From contig NZ_JYKY01000029.1 in assembly GCF_001042985.1 (NCBI RefSeq), positions 1 to 64,000 on the forward strand: 64,000 bases of DNA, in the 5' to 3' direction. Made by a program: the position numbers and the translations under genes. Source of the stretch: Pseudomonas lundensis (GTDB lineage: Bacteria > Pseudomonadota > Gammaproteobacteria > Pseudomonadales > Pseudomonadaceae). Below the pieces are notes generated by a model, which was not told the origin of the DNA, searched no databases, and saw nothing but the letters and a program-made list of their open reading frames with translations. Below are positions 52,359-60,569 of the stretch, piece by piece; positions within the stretch are counted from its first letter, which is position 1, and every line of letters starts with the position of its first letter.

Positions 52359-54041
52359 ATGCGCCCATTTGTACCCCTTGCTCTGACTTTGCTGCTGACG
52401 GCCTGCGGCGACGGCGACTCGCTGTTGCCCCCGGACGCTCGCCTGCCCGATGGCGGGCGCTATCGCGGTGAAGTGGTCAACGGGCTATTGCAGGGCCAGG
52501 GCCGCATCGACTACCCGAACGGCACTTGGTACGCGGGCGAATTCAGCAATGGCGTGTATCAGGGCCAGGGGGAATGGCATGCCAGCAATGGCGACGTCTA
52601 CCGCGGCAAATTCGAGGGTGGCCTGTGGAACGGGCAAGGCAACCTGACCACCCACGACAGCGAGTACGTCGGCGGCTTCAAGCAAGGTCGCCGCGAAGGT
52701 GAAGGCACCCTCAAACAAGGCGGCATGAGCTATCGCGGCGCTTTCAAGGATGACCAGTTTTCCGGCTTCGGCCACCTCGAACTGGAAGACGGCAGCGAGT
52801 ATCAGGGCCAGTTCGCCCAGGGCAAACCCCATGGTGAAGGCAAGCGCAGCGATGCCAGTGGCAACGAATTCACGGGCACGTTCGTCAATGGTCAGCTCGA
52901 AGGCACTGGCATTTTCAACAGCGCCGAAGGGGATCAATACGAAGGCGAGTTCAAAGACAACCAGCTCAACGGCAAGGGCCGCTTCGAAAACGCTGACGGC
53001 GACGTGTGGATCGGCGAGTTCAAGGACGGCGCCCTGACGGGCCAGGGCGAGTTCATCGGCGTTGACGGCAGCCACTATCGCGGTCAATTCAATGAGTGGC
53101 GCTTCAATGGTCCCGGCCAGCTCGACATGGCCGATGGCAGCCGCTATGTCGGTGACTTTGCCAACGACACGTATCAGGGCTATGGCACCCTGACCCTGAG
53201 CGACGGCACGGTAGAGAAAGGCTACTGGATCAATGGGCTGCGCGTGCGCGACGAAAAAGGCGAACTGCTCCCGGATCCGCTTGAGCTGGGCCTGCTCAAT
53301 CAGGGCGCGCTGCTCGACCGGGCCCTCAAAGCGGTTCCACACTCCACCCCGGCCGTCGAGCTGTACAGCCTGGTGCTGGGGGGGGACGGCAAGCAAAGCG
53401 TCTTTCTGCGTGAAGCTGATTACGTCAGCGACATGCTCACCAGCCGTTTCGGCAGCCGCGGCAACATCAGCCTGGTCAACCATCGCGACCACTTGATGGA
53501 TCGCCCCATGGCCACCCGCGAAAACCTGCACCGCGCCGCCAAGACCCTGGCCGAGCGCACGGGCCCGGAAGACCTGGTGTTCATCTACCTGACCAGCCAC
53601 GGCACCCACGACCATGAACTGGTGCTCGACCAGCCGCGCCTTGAACTGGCTGACCTGCCCGCCGACGACTTGGCCGCCGCGCTTGCCCCTTTGAAGCATC
53701 GCGACAAGATCATTGTGATTTCTGCCTGCTACTCGGGCGGGTTCATCCCGGCGCTCAAGGATGAAAGAACCTTGATCATGACCGCCTCCGAAGCGGACAA
53801 AGTGTCGTTTGGCTGTTCGGAAGAAGCCGACTTCACTTACTTCGGCAATGCCCTGTTCGCGCAGGCCCTGAACCAGACCGACGACCTGCAGCAGGCGTTC
53901 ACCCTGGCGAAACAATACGTTGCCGAGCGCGAACAGGCCGATAACTTCGATGCTTCAGCACCTCAACTCTGGGCACCGAAAGGCGTCTTGAACCACTGGC
54001 AGCGCCTGCGCGAGCAACAAGCCCGGCAAGCGTTGCATTAA
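52359..54041 (+). CDS. MORN-repeat lipoprotein with caspase-like C13 peptidase domain
   Basis: A 560-residue envelope protein. The signal peptide ends with lipobox LLTAC. About eleven MORN repeats plus a partial one (residues about 33-310) follow, each of the type YxGEFxxGxxxGxGxxxxxDG. The C-terminal third (about 320-545) is a caspase-fold domain with the His-Cys dyad at His414 (YLTSHGTHDHE) and Cys457 (ISACYSGGF), as in C13/legumain-like peptidases. It resembles conserved pseudomonad caspase-family genes at this place. Substrates are unknown; the MORN array suggests membrane or lipid binding. Confidence 0.85.
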   Translation: MRPFVPLALTLLLTACGDGDSLLPPDARLPDGGRYRGEVVNGLLQGQGRIDYPNGTWYAGEFSNGVYQGQGEWHASNGDVYRGKFEGGLWNGQGNLTTHDSEYVGGFKQGRREGEGTLKQGGMSYRGAFKDDQFSGFGHLELEDGSEYQGQFAQGKPHGEGKRSDASGNEFTGTFVNGQLEGTGIFNSAEGDQYEGEFKDNQLNGKGRFENADGDVWIGEFKDGALTGQGEFIGVDGSHYRGQFNEWRFNGPGQLDMADGSRYVGDFANDTYQGYGTLTLSDGTVEKGYWINGLRVRDEKGELLPDPLELGLLNQGALLDRALKAVPHSTPAVELYSLVLGGDGKQSVFLREADYVSDMLTSRFGSRGNISLVNHRDHLMDRPMATRENLHRAAKTLAERTGPEDLVFIYLTSHGTHDHELVLDQPRLELADLPADDLAAALAPLKHRDKIIVISACYSGGFIPALKDERTLIMTASEADKVSFGCSEEADFTYFGNALFAQALNQTDDLQQAFTLAKQYVAEREQADNFDASAPQLWAPKGVLNHWQRLREQQARQALH

Positions 54042-54102
54042 TCCGATGGAACAGCATGGACGCCGCGAGTGACTAAGCTGAATGTATCAAGGGAGAATTC
54101 GC

Positions 54103-54744
54103 ATGTACCTGACGCCTCAGCACATCCTGCTTGCGGGTGCCACCGGCCTGACCGGTGAACTGTTGCTCGACCGTTTGCTTAACGAACCGACGGTAGAACG
54201 CGTACTCGCCCCCTCGCGCAAACCTCTGGCCGACCATCCGCACCTGGAAAACCCGGTGGGCGACCCCGCCGTGTTTCTGCCGCAACTCAGCGGCCCGGTC
54301 GATGTCGCGTTCTGCTGCCTGGGCACCACTATCAAACAGGCCGGTTCCGAAGAAGCCTTTCGCGCCGTGGACCACGACATGGTCGTGGCCTTCGCCAAAC
54401 GCGCGCGTGAGATGGGCGCCAGGCATTTGATCGTCATCAGCGCCATTGGCGCAGACCCAGAGTCATCCATTTTCTACAACCGGGTCAAAGGTGAGATGGA
54501 GCAATCCTTGCGAGCGCAGGACTGGCCTCAGTTGACCATCGCCCGCCCATCTCTGCTCATCGGCGAACGCCTGGAAGAACGCCCGGCAGAGAAAATTGCA
54601 GGTCTTTTTTCAAAATTGATCCCCGGCAAATACCACGGCATTGAAGCCTGCGAACTGGCCCGGGCACTGTGGCGACTGGCGCTTGAAGATCAGCAAGGCG
54701 TGCGAGTGATTGAGTCCGACGAACTGAGAAAACTGGGCAAGTAA
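54103..54744 (+). CDS. atypical SDR-family NAD(P)-binding protein
   Basis: A 213-residue Rossmann-fold protein with the dinucleotide motif LLAGATGLTGELLLDRLL. DVAFCCLGTTIKQAGSEEAFRAVDHDMV and YNRVKGEMEQSLRAQDWPQLTIARPSLLIGER are typical of the HTATIP2/atypical SDR group. ATG 54103 follows AAGGGAG. Catalytic function unknown. Confidence 0.85.
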   Translation: MYLTPQHILLAGATGLTGELLLDRLLNEPTVERVLAPSRKPLADHPHLENPVGDPAVFLPQLSGPVDVAFCCLGTTIKQAGSEEAFRAVDHDMVVAFAKRAREMGARHLIVISAIGADPESSIFYNRVKGEMEQSLRAQDWPQLTIARPSLLIGERLEERPAEKIAGLFSKLIPGKYHGIEACELARALWRLALEDQQGVRVIESDELRKLGK

Positions 54745-54748
54745 CCCG

Positions 54749-55036
54749 TTACAGCCCCCCGTTGGCCTGGACGCCGACCCCCAGCACGGTCAACACCGAC
54801 AACGGCAACAAAAGCGTATCCAGCAAGGCGCTGGCAGGCAGGTCCAGCCCCGGATAACGCGGGGGCTGGGCGCCAAAGCGGTCTTGCGCACAGCACCCGC
54901 CTTGCAACGCATACCAATCGAGCCGCGTACCCGAATACACCACCGGCGCCCCCGGCTTGGCGGCGTCCAGCGTGCGAACGCTGGCGCAACCGGCAATGTG
55001 CAGGAGCATCAACACGCCCAGCAGCGCCTTACTCAT
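54749..55036 (-). CDS. YceK/YidQ-type (DUF1375) small lipoprotein
   Basis: A 95-residue lipoprotein with signal peptide and lipobox HIAGC. The core YSGTRLDWYALQGGCC...PRYPGLDLPASALLDTLLLPLSVL follows the DUF1375 pattern (Y-G...D...PFSxxxDTLLLP). Overlaps ubiX by 8 bases and is the last gene of mpl-ubiX-yceK-like. Function unknown. Confidence 0.85.
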   Translation of the reverse strand: MSKALLGVLMLLHIAGCASVRTLDAAKPGAPVVYSGTRLDWYALQGGCCAQDRFGAQPPRYPGLDLPASALLDTLLLPLSVLTVLGVGVQANGGL

Positions 55037-55658
55037 CGCCGCCCACATGATGCTCGCCCCAGCGCGGGAGCATGTCCTGCGGGATATTGAGCAGGTTAAG
55101 AATGCGCGCGACCATAAAATCGACCAGATCATCGATGGTCTGCGGCTGATGATAGAAACCCGGCGACGCGGGCAAGATGATGGCGCCCATGTTCGACAGC
55201 TTGAGCATGTTTTCCAGATGAATACTGGAGTACGGCGCTTCGCGCGGCACCAGAATCAACTGGCGACGCTCTTTGAGCGTCACGTCCGCCGCCCGCTCGA
55301 CCAGGTTGTTACACGCGCCCGTGGCAATGGCCGACAGCGTGCCCGTGGAACACGGCACCACCACCATCGCGGCCGGCGCGCCGGAACCCGACGCCACCGG
55401 TGACATCCAGTCTTCCTTGCCGTACACACGGATCTGCCCGGCAGCCGCTCCGGTGTATTCGGTCAGAAACGTCTGCATGGCCTGCGGCTTGGCCGGCAGG
55501 TTAACGTCGGTTTCAGTCGCCATGACCAACTGTGCGGCCTTGGAAATCAGGAAGTGAACCTCGCGGTCTTCGCGCACCAAGCAATCGAGCAAACGCAATG
55601 CGTAAGGCATGCCCGATGCACCGGTCACGGCCAGGGTGATGCGTTCCGGGCCACTCAT
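55029..55658 (-). CDS. ubiX: flavin prenyltransferase UbiX
   Basis: A 209-residue flavoprotein that makes prenylated FMN for the decarboxylase UbiD in ubiquinone synthesis. Motifs: LAVTGASGMPYALRLLDCL, MVVVPCSTGTLSAIATGACNNLVERAADVTLKERRQLILVPREAP, and PASPGFYHQPQTIDDLVDFMVARILNLL. ATGA overlap with mpl. Confidence 0.95.
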   Translation of the reverse strand: MSGPERITLAVTGASGMPYALRLLDCLVREDREVHFLISKAAQLVMATETDVNLPAKPQAMQTFLTEYTGAAAGQIRVYGKEDWMSPVASGSGAPAAMVVVPCSTGTLSAIATGACNNLVERAADVTLKERRQLILVPREAPYSSIHLENMLKLSNMGAIILPASPGFYHQPQTIDDLVDFMVARILNLLNIPQDMLPRWGEHHVGGDE

Positions 55659-57004
55659 TGCAGCGCGTCCGCCAGCTTGCCGTGTAGCCCGCCAAAGCCG
55701 CCGTTACTCATGATCACCACGTGGGTGCCGGGCTTAACGCGGGTTTTGACGTCGGCGATGATGGCGTCCAGCGAGTCGCAGACCCGGGTCGACACAGGGC
55801 TCGATGCAACCGTTGCCGCCAGATCCCAGCCCAGATTGGCCGGTGCATACCAGACCACGTGATCGGCCTGGACCACGCTCTGCGGCAGGCCATCCCGGTG
55901 GGCACCCAGTTTCATGGAGTTGGAACGCGGTTCAATGATCGCCACCAACGGGGCATCGCCGATACGCTTGCGCAACCCGTCCAGCGTGGTGGCAATGGCG
56001 GTCGGGTGGTGAGCGAAGTCGTCATAAATCGTGACGCCCTTCACCTCGGCCACTTTTTCCATTCGGCGCTTCACGCTTTTGAAGGCGCTCAGGCCATCAA
56101 TCGCCATGCTCGGCACCACCCCGACATGGCGGGCAGCCGCCAGCGTGGCCAAGGCATTGGCGACGTTATGCTGGCCGGTCATGTCCCACTCGACAGTGCC
56201 CTGAACCACGCCCTCGAACAGCACGTCAAAGCGCGAACCGTCGTCGCTCAACAGGCGGGCTTGCCATTGACCCCCTTCGCCCGTGGTTTGCACCGGGGTC
56301 CAGCAGCCCATGTCAATCACCCGCTGCAAGGCAGGTTCAGTGGTCGGGTGAATCACCAGGCCTTCGCTGGGGATCGTGCGCACTAAATGGTGAAATTGCC
56401 GCTCAATCGCAGGCAGGTCGGGGAAGATGTCCGCGTGATCGAACTCAAGATTGTTGAGAATCGCGGTCCGCGGGCGGTAATGCACAAACTTGGAGCGTTT
56501 GTCGAAGAAGGCGCTGTCGTACTCATCGGCCTCGACCACGAAAAACGGCGTGTCGCCCAACCGCGCCGACACGGCAAAGTTTTGCGGCACGCCGCCGATC
56601 AGGAAGCCCGGCGCCATGCCGGCATGTTCCAGCACCCAGGCCAGCATGCTGCTGGTGGTGGTTTTGCCGTGAGTCCCGGCCACCGCCAGCACCCAGCGGC
56701 CTTGCAGCACGTGATCGGCCAGCCATTGCGGCCCGGACACATACGGCAGCCCCTTGTTGAGCACGTATTCGACCGCCGGATTACCACGCGACAGCGCATT
56801 GCCGATCACCACCACATCAGGCGCGGGGTCCAGCTGGGTGGGGTCGTAGCCTTGGGTCAACTCAATGCCTTGAGCTTGCAGCTGGGTGCTCATCGGCGGA
56901 TAGACGTTCGCGTCGGAGCCTGTCACGTGATGGCCCAGTTCTTTGGCCAAAACCGCCAGCGAACCCATGAATGTGCCGCAAATACCAAGAATATGAATGT
57001 GCAT
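55655..57004 (-). CDS. mpl: UDP-MurNAc:L-Ala-gamma-D-Glu-meso-DAP ligase
   Basis: A 449-residue Mur-ligase-family enzyme that reattaches recycled tripeptide to UDP-MurNAc. The ATP loop is AVAGTHGKTTTSSMLAW; also visible are EADEYDSAFFDKRSKFVHY, LNNLEFDHADIF and YDDFAHHPTAI. Pairs functionally with ldcA and the lytic transglycosylases in this window. 206 bases separate its start from the Rhs gene. Confidence 0.96.
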   Translation of the reverse strand: MHIHILGICGTFMGSLAVLAKELGHHVTGSDANVYPPMSTQLQAQGIELTQGYDPTQLDPAPDVVVIGNALSRGNPAVEYVLNKGLPYVSGPQWLADHVLQGRWVLAVAGTHGKTTTSSMLAWVLEHAGMAPGFLIGGVPQNFAVSARLGDTPFFVVEADEYDSAFFDKRSKFVHYRPRTAILNNLEFDHADIFPDLPAIERQFHHLVRTIPSEGLVIHPTTEPALQRVIDMGCWTPVQTTGEGGQWQARLLSDDGSRFDVLFEGVVQGTVEWDMTGQHNVANALATLAAARHVGVVPSMAIDGLSAFKSVKRRMEKVAEVKGVTIYDDFAHHPTAIATTLDGLRKRIGDAPLVAIIEPRSNSMKLGAHRDGLPQSVVQADHVVWYAPANLGWDLAATVASSPVSTRVCDSLDAIIADVKTRVKPGTHVVIMSNGGFGGLHGKLADALQ

Positions 57005-57210
57005 AGTCGACCTCGAAAATCATCGGCGAAGGGTAGCGTAGAGCACTGTTTTTCGCACTCACTAGCTGAACGGGCCCTGCAGAAAAAGCGCTTCGACAGT
57101 TTTTCAATCCCTCCGCCCCCTCTCGGCGTGATAGACCTATCACTTCTGCTAGTACCGTTAACCTAGTCAGCCTTGGACAATCAGAAGGGAAAAACAAGGA
57201 GGTGGGCCGC

Positions 57211-58275
57211 ATGAAGAATTCACATAAAGCTGTTGCGTGTCAGTATCGCTATGACCCATTGAATCGATTACTCACCCAATCGTTTCCATCCGAACCCAAC
57301 ACTACGACATACCTGTATGCCGATAATAGGCTTGCGACGGAAGTTCAAGGCTCTACAAGTTCTACGCTAATGAGAGTGATGGGCGAAAACAGAGTGATAG
57401 CACAGCACCGTGCGCACAACGGAATCAAAGACACTGTACTACTCGCTTGTGACGCCCAAAACTCCCCTCTCGTAGCAAGAGCCGAACTTGACCACGAGCA
57501 GCACGCCTACACGGCGTATGGCTTTAGCCCTGACAACATCAATTCAGTTTCTCTACTGGGCTACACCGGGGAACGTCAAGACGTTGTAACCGGCCACTAT
57601 TTACTGGGAAGGGGGCGCAGGGCATACAACCCTGTATTGATGAGATTTAATTCACCCGATCTTTTAAGCCCATTTGAGAGAGGCGGCATTAACAGCTACA
57701 CCTACTGCACAGGAGATCCAATAAACCTTATTGACCCCGAAGCAACCAATGCCATCAGTCATTTTTTCCGTTCTTTTTTCAAAGCATTCAAAGGCGCTAG
57801 CAAAAAAACCAGCGAACCGGTAAAGCAAGTTTTAGAGGACGGCAGCGTGCTTATTGGTTACCACGGAGCTAGCGACGAGCAAATAAACCAACTGATCAGC
57901 CAGGGTTTAAATAACAACTATGTACCAACACGCAGCGGCAGAGAAGTATTTGGCCGTGGCTTCTATGTCACTCGCAAACCAGAGGTCGCTAGACTCTATG
58001 CTAATAAACTTGCACTCTCACGGGCCAAAAGAAAAACCGGAAGCGTCGTTGCCGTGTATTTAAAAAACCCAAAAGACAAAATTCATGGCATTGACCAACA
58101 CTTCACTTTTGCCACCCCCTCCAAGAATCCAACTTACAAAAACCTTATTGAACTCATTGAAAAAAATAATGACATTGTATTAAAGGACAAGATCCACCCC
58201 CACATCAAATTGATCAAACTACCCTCTGCCAAACACTTGCCAGTTGTTATCAATCGAGAACTTCGAATGAGGTAA
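57211..58275 (+). CDS. stand-alone Rhs-core protein with ART-like toxin C-terminus
   Basis: A 354-residue protein. Residues about 5-35 are a YD repeat. An RHS-associated core follows (LLGYTGERQDVVTGHYLLGRGRRAYNP..LMRFNSPDLLSPFERGGINSYTYCTGDPINLIDPE, about 125-180). The AT-rich C-terminal half has the layout of diphtheria-toxin/PARP-type ADP-ribosyltransferases: His218 in IGYHGAS, Tyr252 in GRGFYVT, a second Tyr in RLYAN. The catalytic Glu cannot be placed with certainty. AAGGAGG lies 8 bases before the ATG. It lacks the long shell of full Rhs effectors and any signal peptide; no immunity-like frame follows before eatR. It sits where other pseudomonads go directly from mpl to eatR. Confidence 0.78.
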   Translation: MKNSHKAVACQYRYDPLNRLLTQSFPSEPNTTTYLYADNRLATEVQGSTSSTLMRVMGENRVIAQHRAHNGIKDTVLLACDAQNSPLVARAELDHEQHAYTAYGFSPDNINSVSLLGYTGERQDVVTGHYLLGRGRRAYNPVLMRFNSPDLLSPFERGGINSYTYCTGDPINLIDPEATNAISHFFRSFFKAFKGASKKTSEPVKQVLEDGSVLIGYHGASDEQINQLISQGLNNNYVPTRSGREVFGRGFYVTRKPEVARLYANKLALSRAKRKTGSVVAVYLKNPKDKIHGIDQHFTFATPSKNPTYKNLIELIEKNNDIVLKDKIHPHIKLIKLPSAKHLPVVINRELRMR

Positions 58276-58337
58276 AACAACAACCCATTCAATACACCCT
58301 AAAAGTGCTCGCTCATGCAAAACGAGCACTTTGGCCT

Positions 58338-60224
58338 TCAGCGCTCAATCCCATGCTTGCGCAGCTTTCTGTACAGCGTATTGCGGCTGACCCCCAGTTG
58401 CAGGGCGGTATGCGTCATGTGCCAGCGATGCAACTCCAGCGCCATCAGCAAGGCCATTTTCTCGGCTTCATCGAGCGGGTGTTCAGACGCCTCAGGTTCT
58501 TTGGGTAGCGCCTTGCGCAGATTGGCGGGCAGGTCCTGCAACCTGATACGCCCGTCTTCACATAACGCCGCCAAGGTACGCAACACGTTACGCAATTGGC
58601 GGACGTTGCCCGGCCAACTGAAATCAAGCAGCGCCTGACGGGCCTGAGGGTCGATCTCCAACCGCTCCGGCCCCGCCTCCTGCGCCAGCAGAAAATCGAG
58701 CAGCTGCGACTTGTCACTGCGATCACGCAAGGCGGGCAAGGCGATTTCCAGCCCGTTGAGCCGGTAGTACAGGTCTTCGCGAAAGCTGCCCTGCTCCACG
58801 CGTTCCAGCAAATTGCGATGGGTGGCGCTGATGATGCGCACGTTGACGGCTTGCGGCTCACCACCGATCGGCACCACCAGACGGTCTTCAAGCACACGCA
58901 GCAAACGGGTCTGCATGGCCAGCGGCATGTCGCCGATCTCATCGAGAAACAACGTTCCGCCATCGGCCTGTTGCAACTTGCCCTGCATGCCTTCCTTGCG
59001 GGCACCGGTAAAACTGCCGCCGCGATAGCCGAACAATTCACTTTCAATCAGGCTTTCAGGAATCGCCGCGCAGTTGAGCGCCACAAAGGGTTGGTCGGTG
59101 CGCAAGCTGGCCAGATGCACCGCTTTGGCGAAGGCTTCTTTGCCCGAGCCCGTTTCACCATTGACCAACAACGGTACGTCGCGCTCGAAGACCCGCAGCG
59201 CCCGGCGAAAATCGGTGTGCAACGCGTCATCACCCAGGCAGATCCCGCTCAGGCGCGCGGGTGCGGGGTCAGGTTGAACGCTGACTGGCGCGGGTTGAGC
59301 GCGCGCCTGGCCCCGCAATGCGGCGAATAAATAGCGTCCATCGCGGGTGCAGAGCGGCCAACTGGCGCTGGCCTGCGGGCTGGCGCGGGCGAAGAGTTCG
59401 TCGCGCGGGCAATCAAATACCTGATCAATGAGTTGCCCCACCAACCCGCCGCGCACATGGCCCAACAGGTTCAAGGCGCTCTGGTTGACCGCAACAATCA
59501 CGCCCTCGCCATCGAACGCCAGCATGCCTTCGCTGAACAGCCCTACTGACTGCGCCTGGAGGTGAAAACGCAGCAGCCATTGGTCTTCAAAATGACGCAA
59601 GAAGTAACTGCTTTCGATGATTTTCGCCGACAAATTGACCAGCGCCATGGTGTGGAACTGGCTTTGGCGCGACACGTCGTGGCGGGCCGAGGACACGTCC
59701 AGCACGGCCAGCAACTCGCCCTGCGGGTCAAACACCGGGCTGGCCGAACAGGTCAGGCCGGTGTGACGGCCGCGAAAGTGCTCGTCCTGATGAATGGTCA
59801 GCGCCTGTCGCTCCACCAGGCACGTGCCGATACCGTTGGTGCCTTCACGGGCTTCACTCCAGTCAGCCCCCAGCCATAACCCTGCGCGTTCGAACACCGT
59901 GCGCTCTGTGGGCGCGGTCACGCAGTTCAGGATCACGCCCCGGGCATCGGTCAGCAGGACGGCATGACCGGCGCCCGATAATTGTTGATGCAGGCTGTTC
60001 ATTTCGTGAGTGGCAATGTGCAACACCTGCTGCAAACGCTCGCGCCCTTCCAGGATGCGGCCGTGTTCCAGCACCGTCGGGGCGACAGTGTGTGCGGGGT
60101 CGAGATGGTAATCCTCCAGGCAGCGTTGCCAGGAGCGAACGATGGACGGGTCGCATCCCTGAGGACGGCCCTGCGTGACATCGATGACTTGTCGGGCGTG
60201 CCGACTGATATCTGCACTGTGCAT
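58338..60224 (-). CDS. eatR: sigma-54-dependent activator EatR (AcoR-type)
   Basis: A 628-residue enhancer-binding protein. The N-terminal sensory half has a GAF-like part (GVILNCVTAPTERTVFERAGLWLGADWSEAREGTNGIGTCLVE) and a PAS-like part. A central AAA+ domain has GETGSGKEAFAKA, an RpoN-contact loop reading GSFTGA instead of GAFTGA and GGTLFLDEIGDMP. A Fis-type HTH (MTHTALQLGVSRNTLYRKLRK) ends the protein. Divergent to exaC. The position equals PA4021, which with RpoN switches on ethanolamine catabolism. ATG 60224 has GGAG upstream; the longer open frame crosses the promoter region. Confidence 0.9.
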   Translation of the reverse strand: MHSADISRHARQVIDVTQGRPQGCDPSIVRSWQRCLEDYHLDPAHTVAPTVLEHGRILEGRERLQQVLHIATHEMNSLHQQLSGAGHAVLLTDARGVILNCVTAPTERTVFERAGLWLGADWSEAREGTNGIGTCLVERQALTIHQDEHFRGRHTGLTCSASPVFDPQGELLAVLDVSSARHDVSRQSQFHTMALVNLSAKIIESSYFLRHFEDQWLLRFHLQAQSVGLFSEGMLAFDGEGVIVAVNQSALNLLGHVRGGLVGQLIDQVFDCPRDELFARASPQASASWPLCTRDGRYLFAALRGQARAQPAPVSVQPDPAPARLSGICLGDDALHTDFRRALRVFERDVPLLVNGETGSGKEAFAKAVHLASLRTDQPFVALNCAAIPESLIESELFGYRGGSFTGARKEGMQGKLQQADGGTLFLDEIGDMPLAMQTRLLRVLEDRLVVPIGGEPQAVNVRIISATHRNLLERVEQGSFREDLYYRLNGLEIALPALRDRSDKSQLLDFLLAQEAGPERLEIDPQARQALLDFSWPGNVRQLRNVLRTLAALCEDGRIRLQDLPANLRKALPKEPEASEHPLDEAEKMALLMALELHRWHMTHTALQLGVSRNTLYRKLRKHGIER

Positions 60225-60374
60225 TTTTATTATTCTCCGCTCTGTCTCGGCGGTCTCGGCGTGTACAGGGCAAATGCCCCACGTGCTGCGCCCGAGTACC
60301 AGTCCAAACCGAGCCCCCAGCATCCTCTTGCGTCCAAAGCATTGCAATCGCCATCTGACTGACTGGTCATGCGC

Positions 60375-60425
60375 TGTACCGTTTTTGGCACACAGTGTCA
60401 CCCCGACTGTACCAGCCATGTCACA
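60375..60425 (+). promoter_or_regulatory. two tandem palindromic activator-like sites
   Basis: TGTACC-GTTTTT-GGCACA (60375-60392) and TGTACC-AGCCAT-GTCACA (60408-60425) share the same imperfect dyad with identical spacing, and their starts are 33 bases apart, about three helical turns. They lie roughly 65-115 bases upstream of the sigma-54 promoter, where an enhancer-binding protein such as EatR would bind. Confidence 0.6.
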
Positions 60426-60489
60426 GACAGACGTCCCGCGCCATGACGGGAGCGCCCGAAAGCCCCGTTTTAGAGCACTCAAGGGAATC

Positions 60490-60505
60490 TGGCCCGGCCT
60501 TTGCT
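60490..60505 (+). promoter_or_regulatory. sigma-54 (-24/-12) promoter of exaC-eat-eutB
   Basis: TGGCCCGGCCTTTGCT keeps the invariant GG and GC ten bases apart and matches the TGGCAC-N5-TTGCW consensus closely. A transcript would begin about 60516, some 54 bases ahead of the exaC ATG. Confidence 0.75.
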
Positions 60506-60569
60506 CCGGCTTAGGGCAGCGCCCGAGCGCGTCCTCCCATAAGCACAAAAAAGCCAGGAGACATTCACC

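Larger units (their letters stand above)
60225..60569. promoter_or_regulatory. divergent eatR / exaC control region
   Basis: A 345-base gap without a gene. It holds two TGTACC-N6-G(G/T)CACA sites (60375-60425) and a -24/-12 promoter for exaC (60490-60505). The exaC ribosome-binding site CAGGAG lies just before 60570. A promoter for eatR should lie near its own start but I cannot identify it confidently. Confidence 0.6.

Noticed and set aside
52485..53915. 476-codon minus-strand open frame opposite the MORN/caspase gene
   Set aside because: Its repeated Ala/Val/Glu pattern is only the complement of the MORN repeats.
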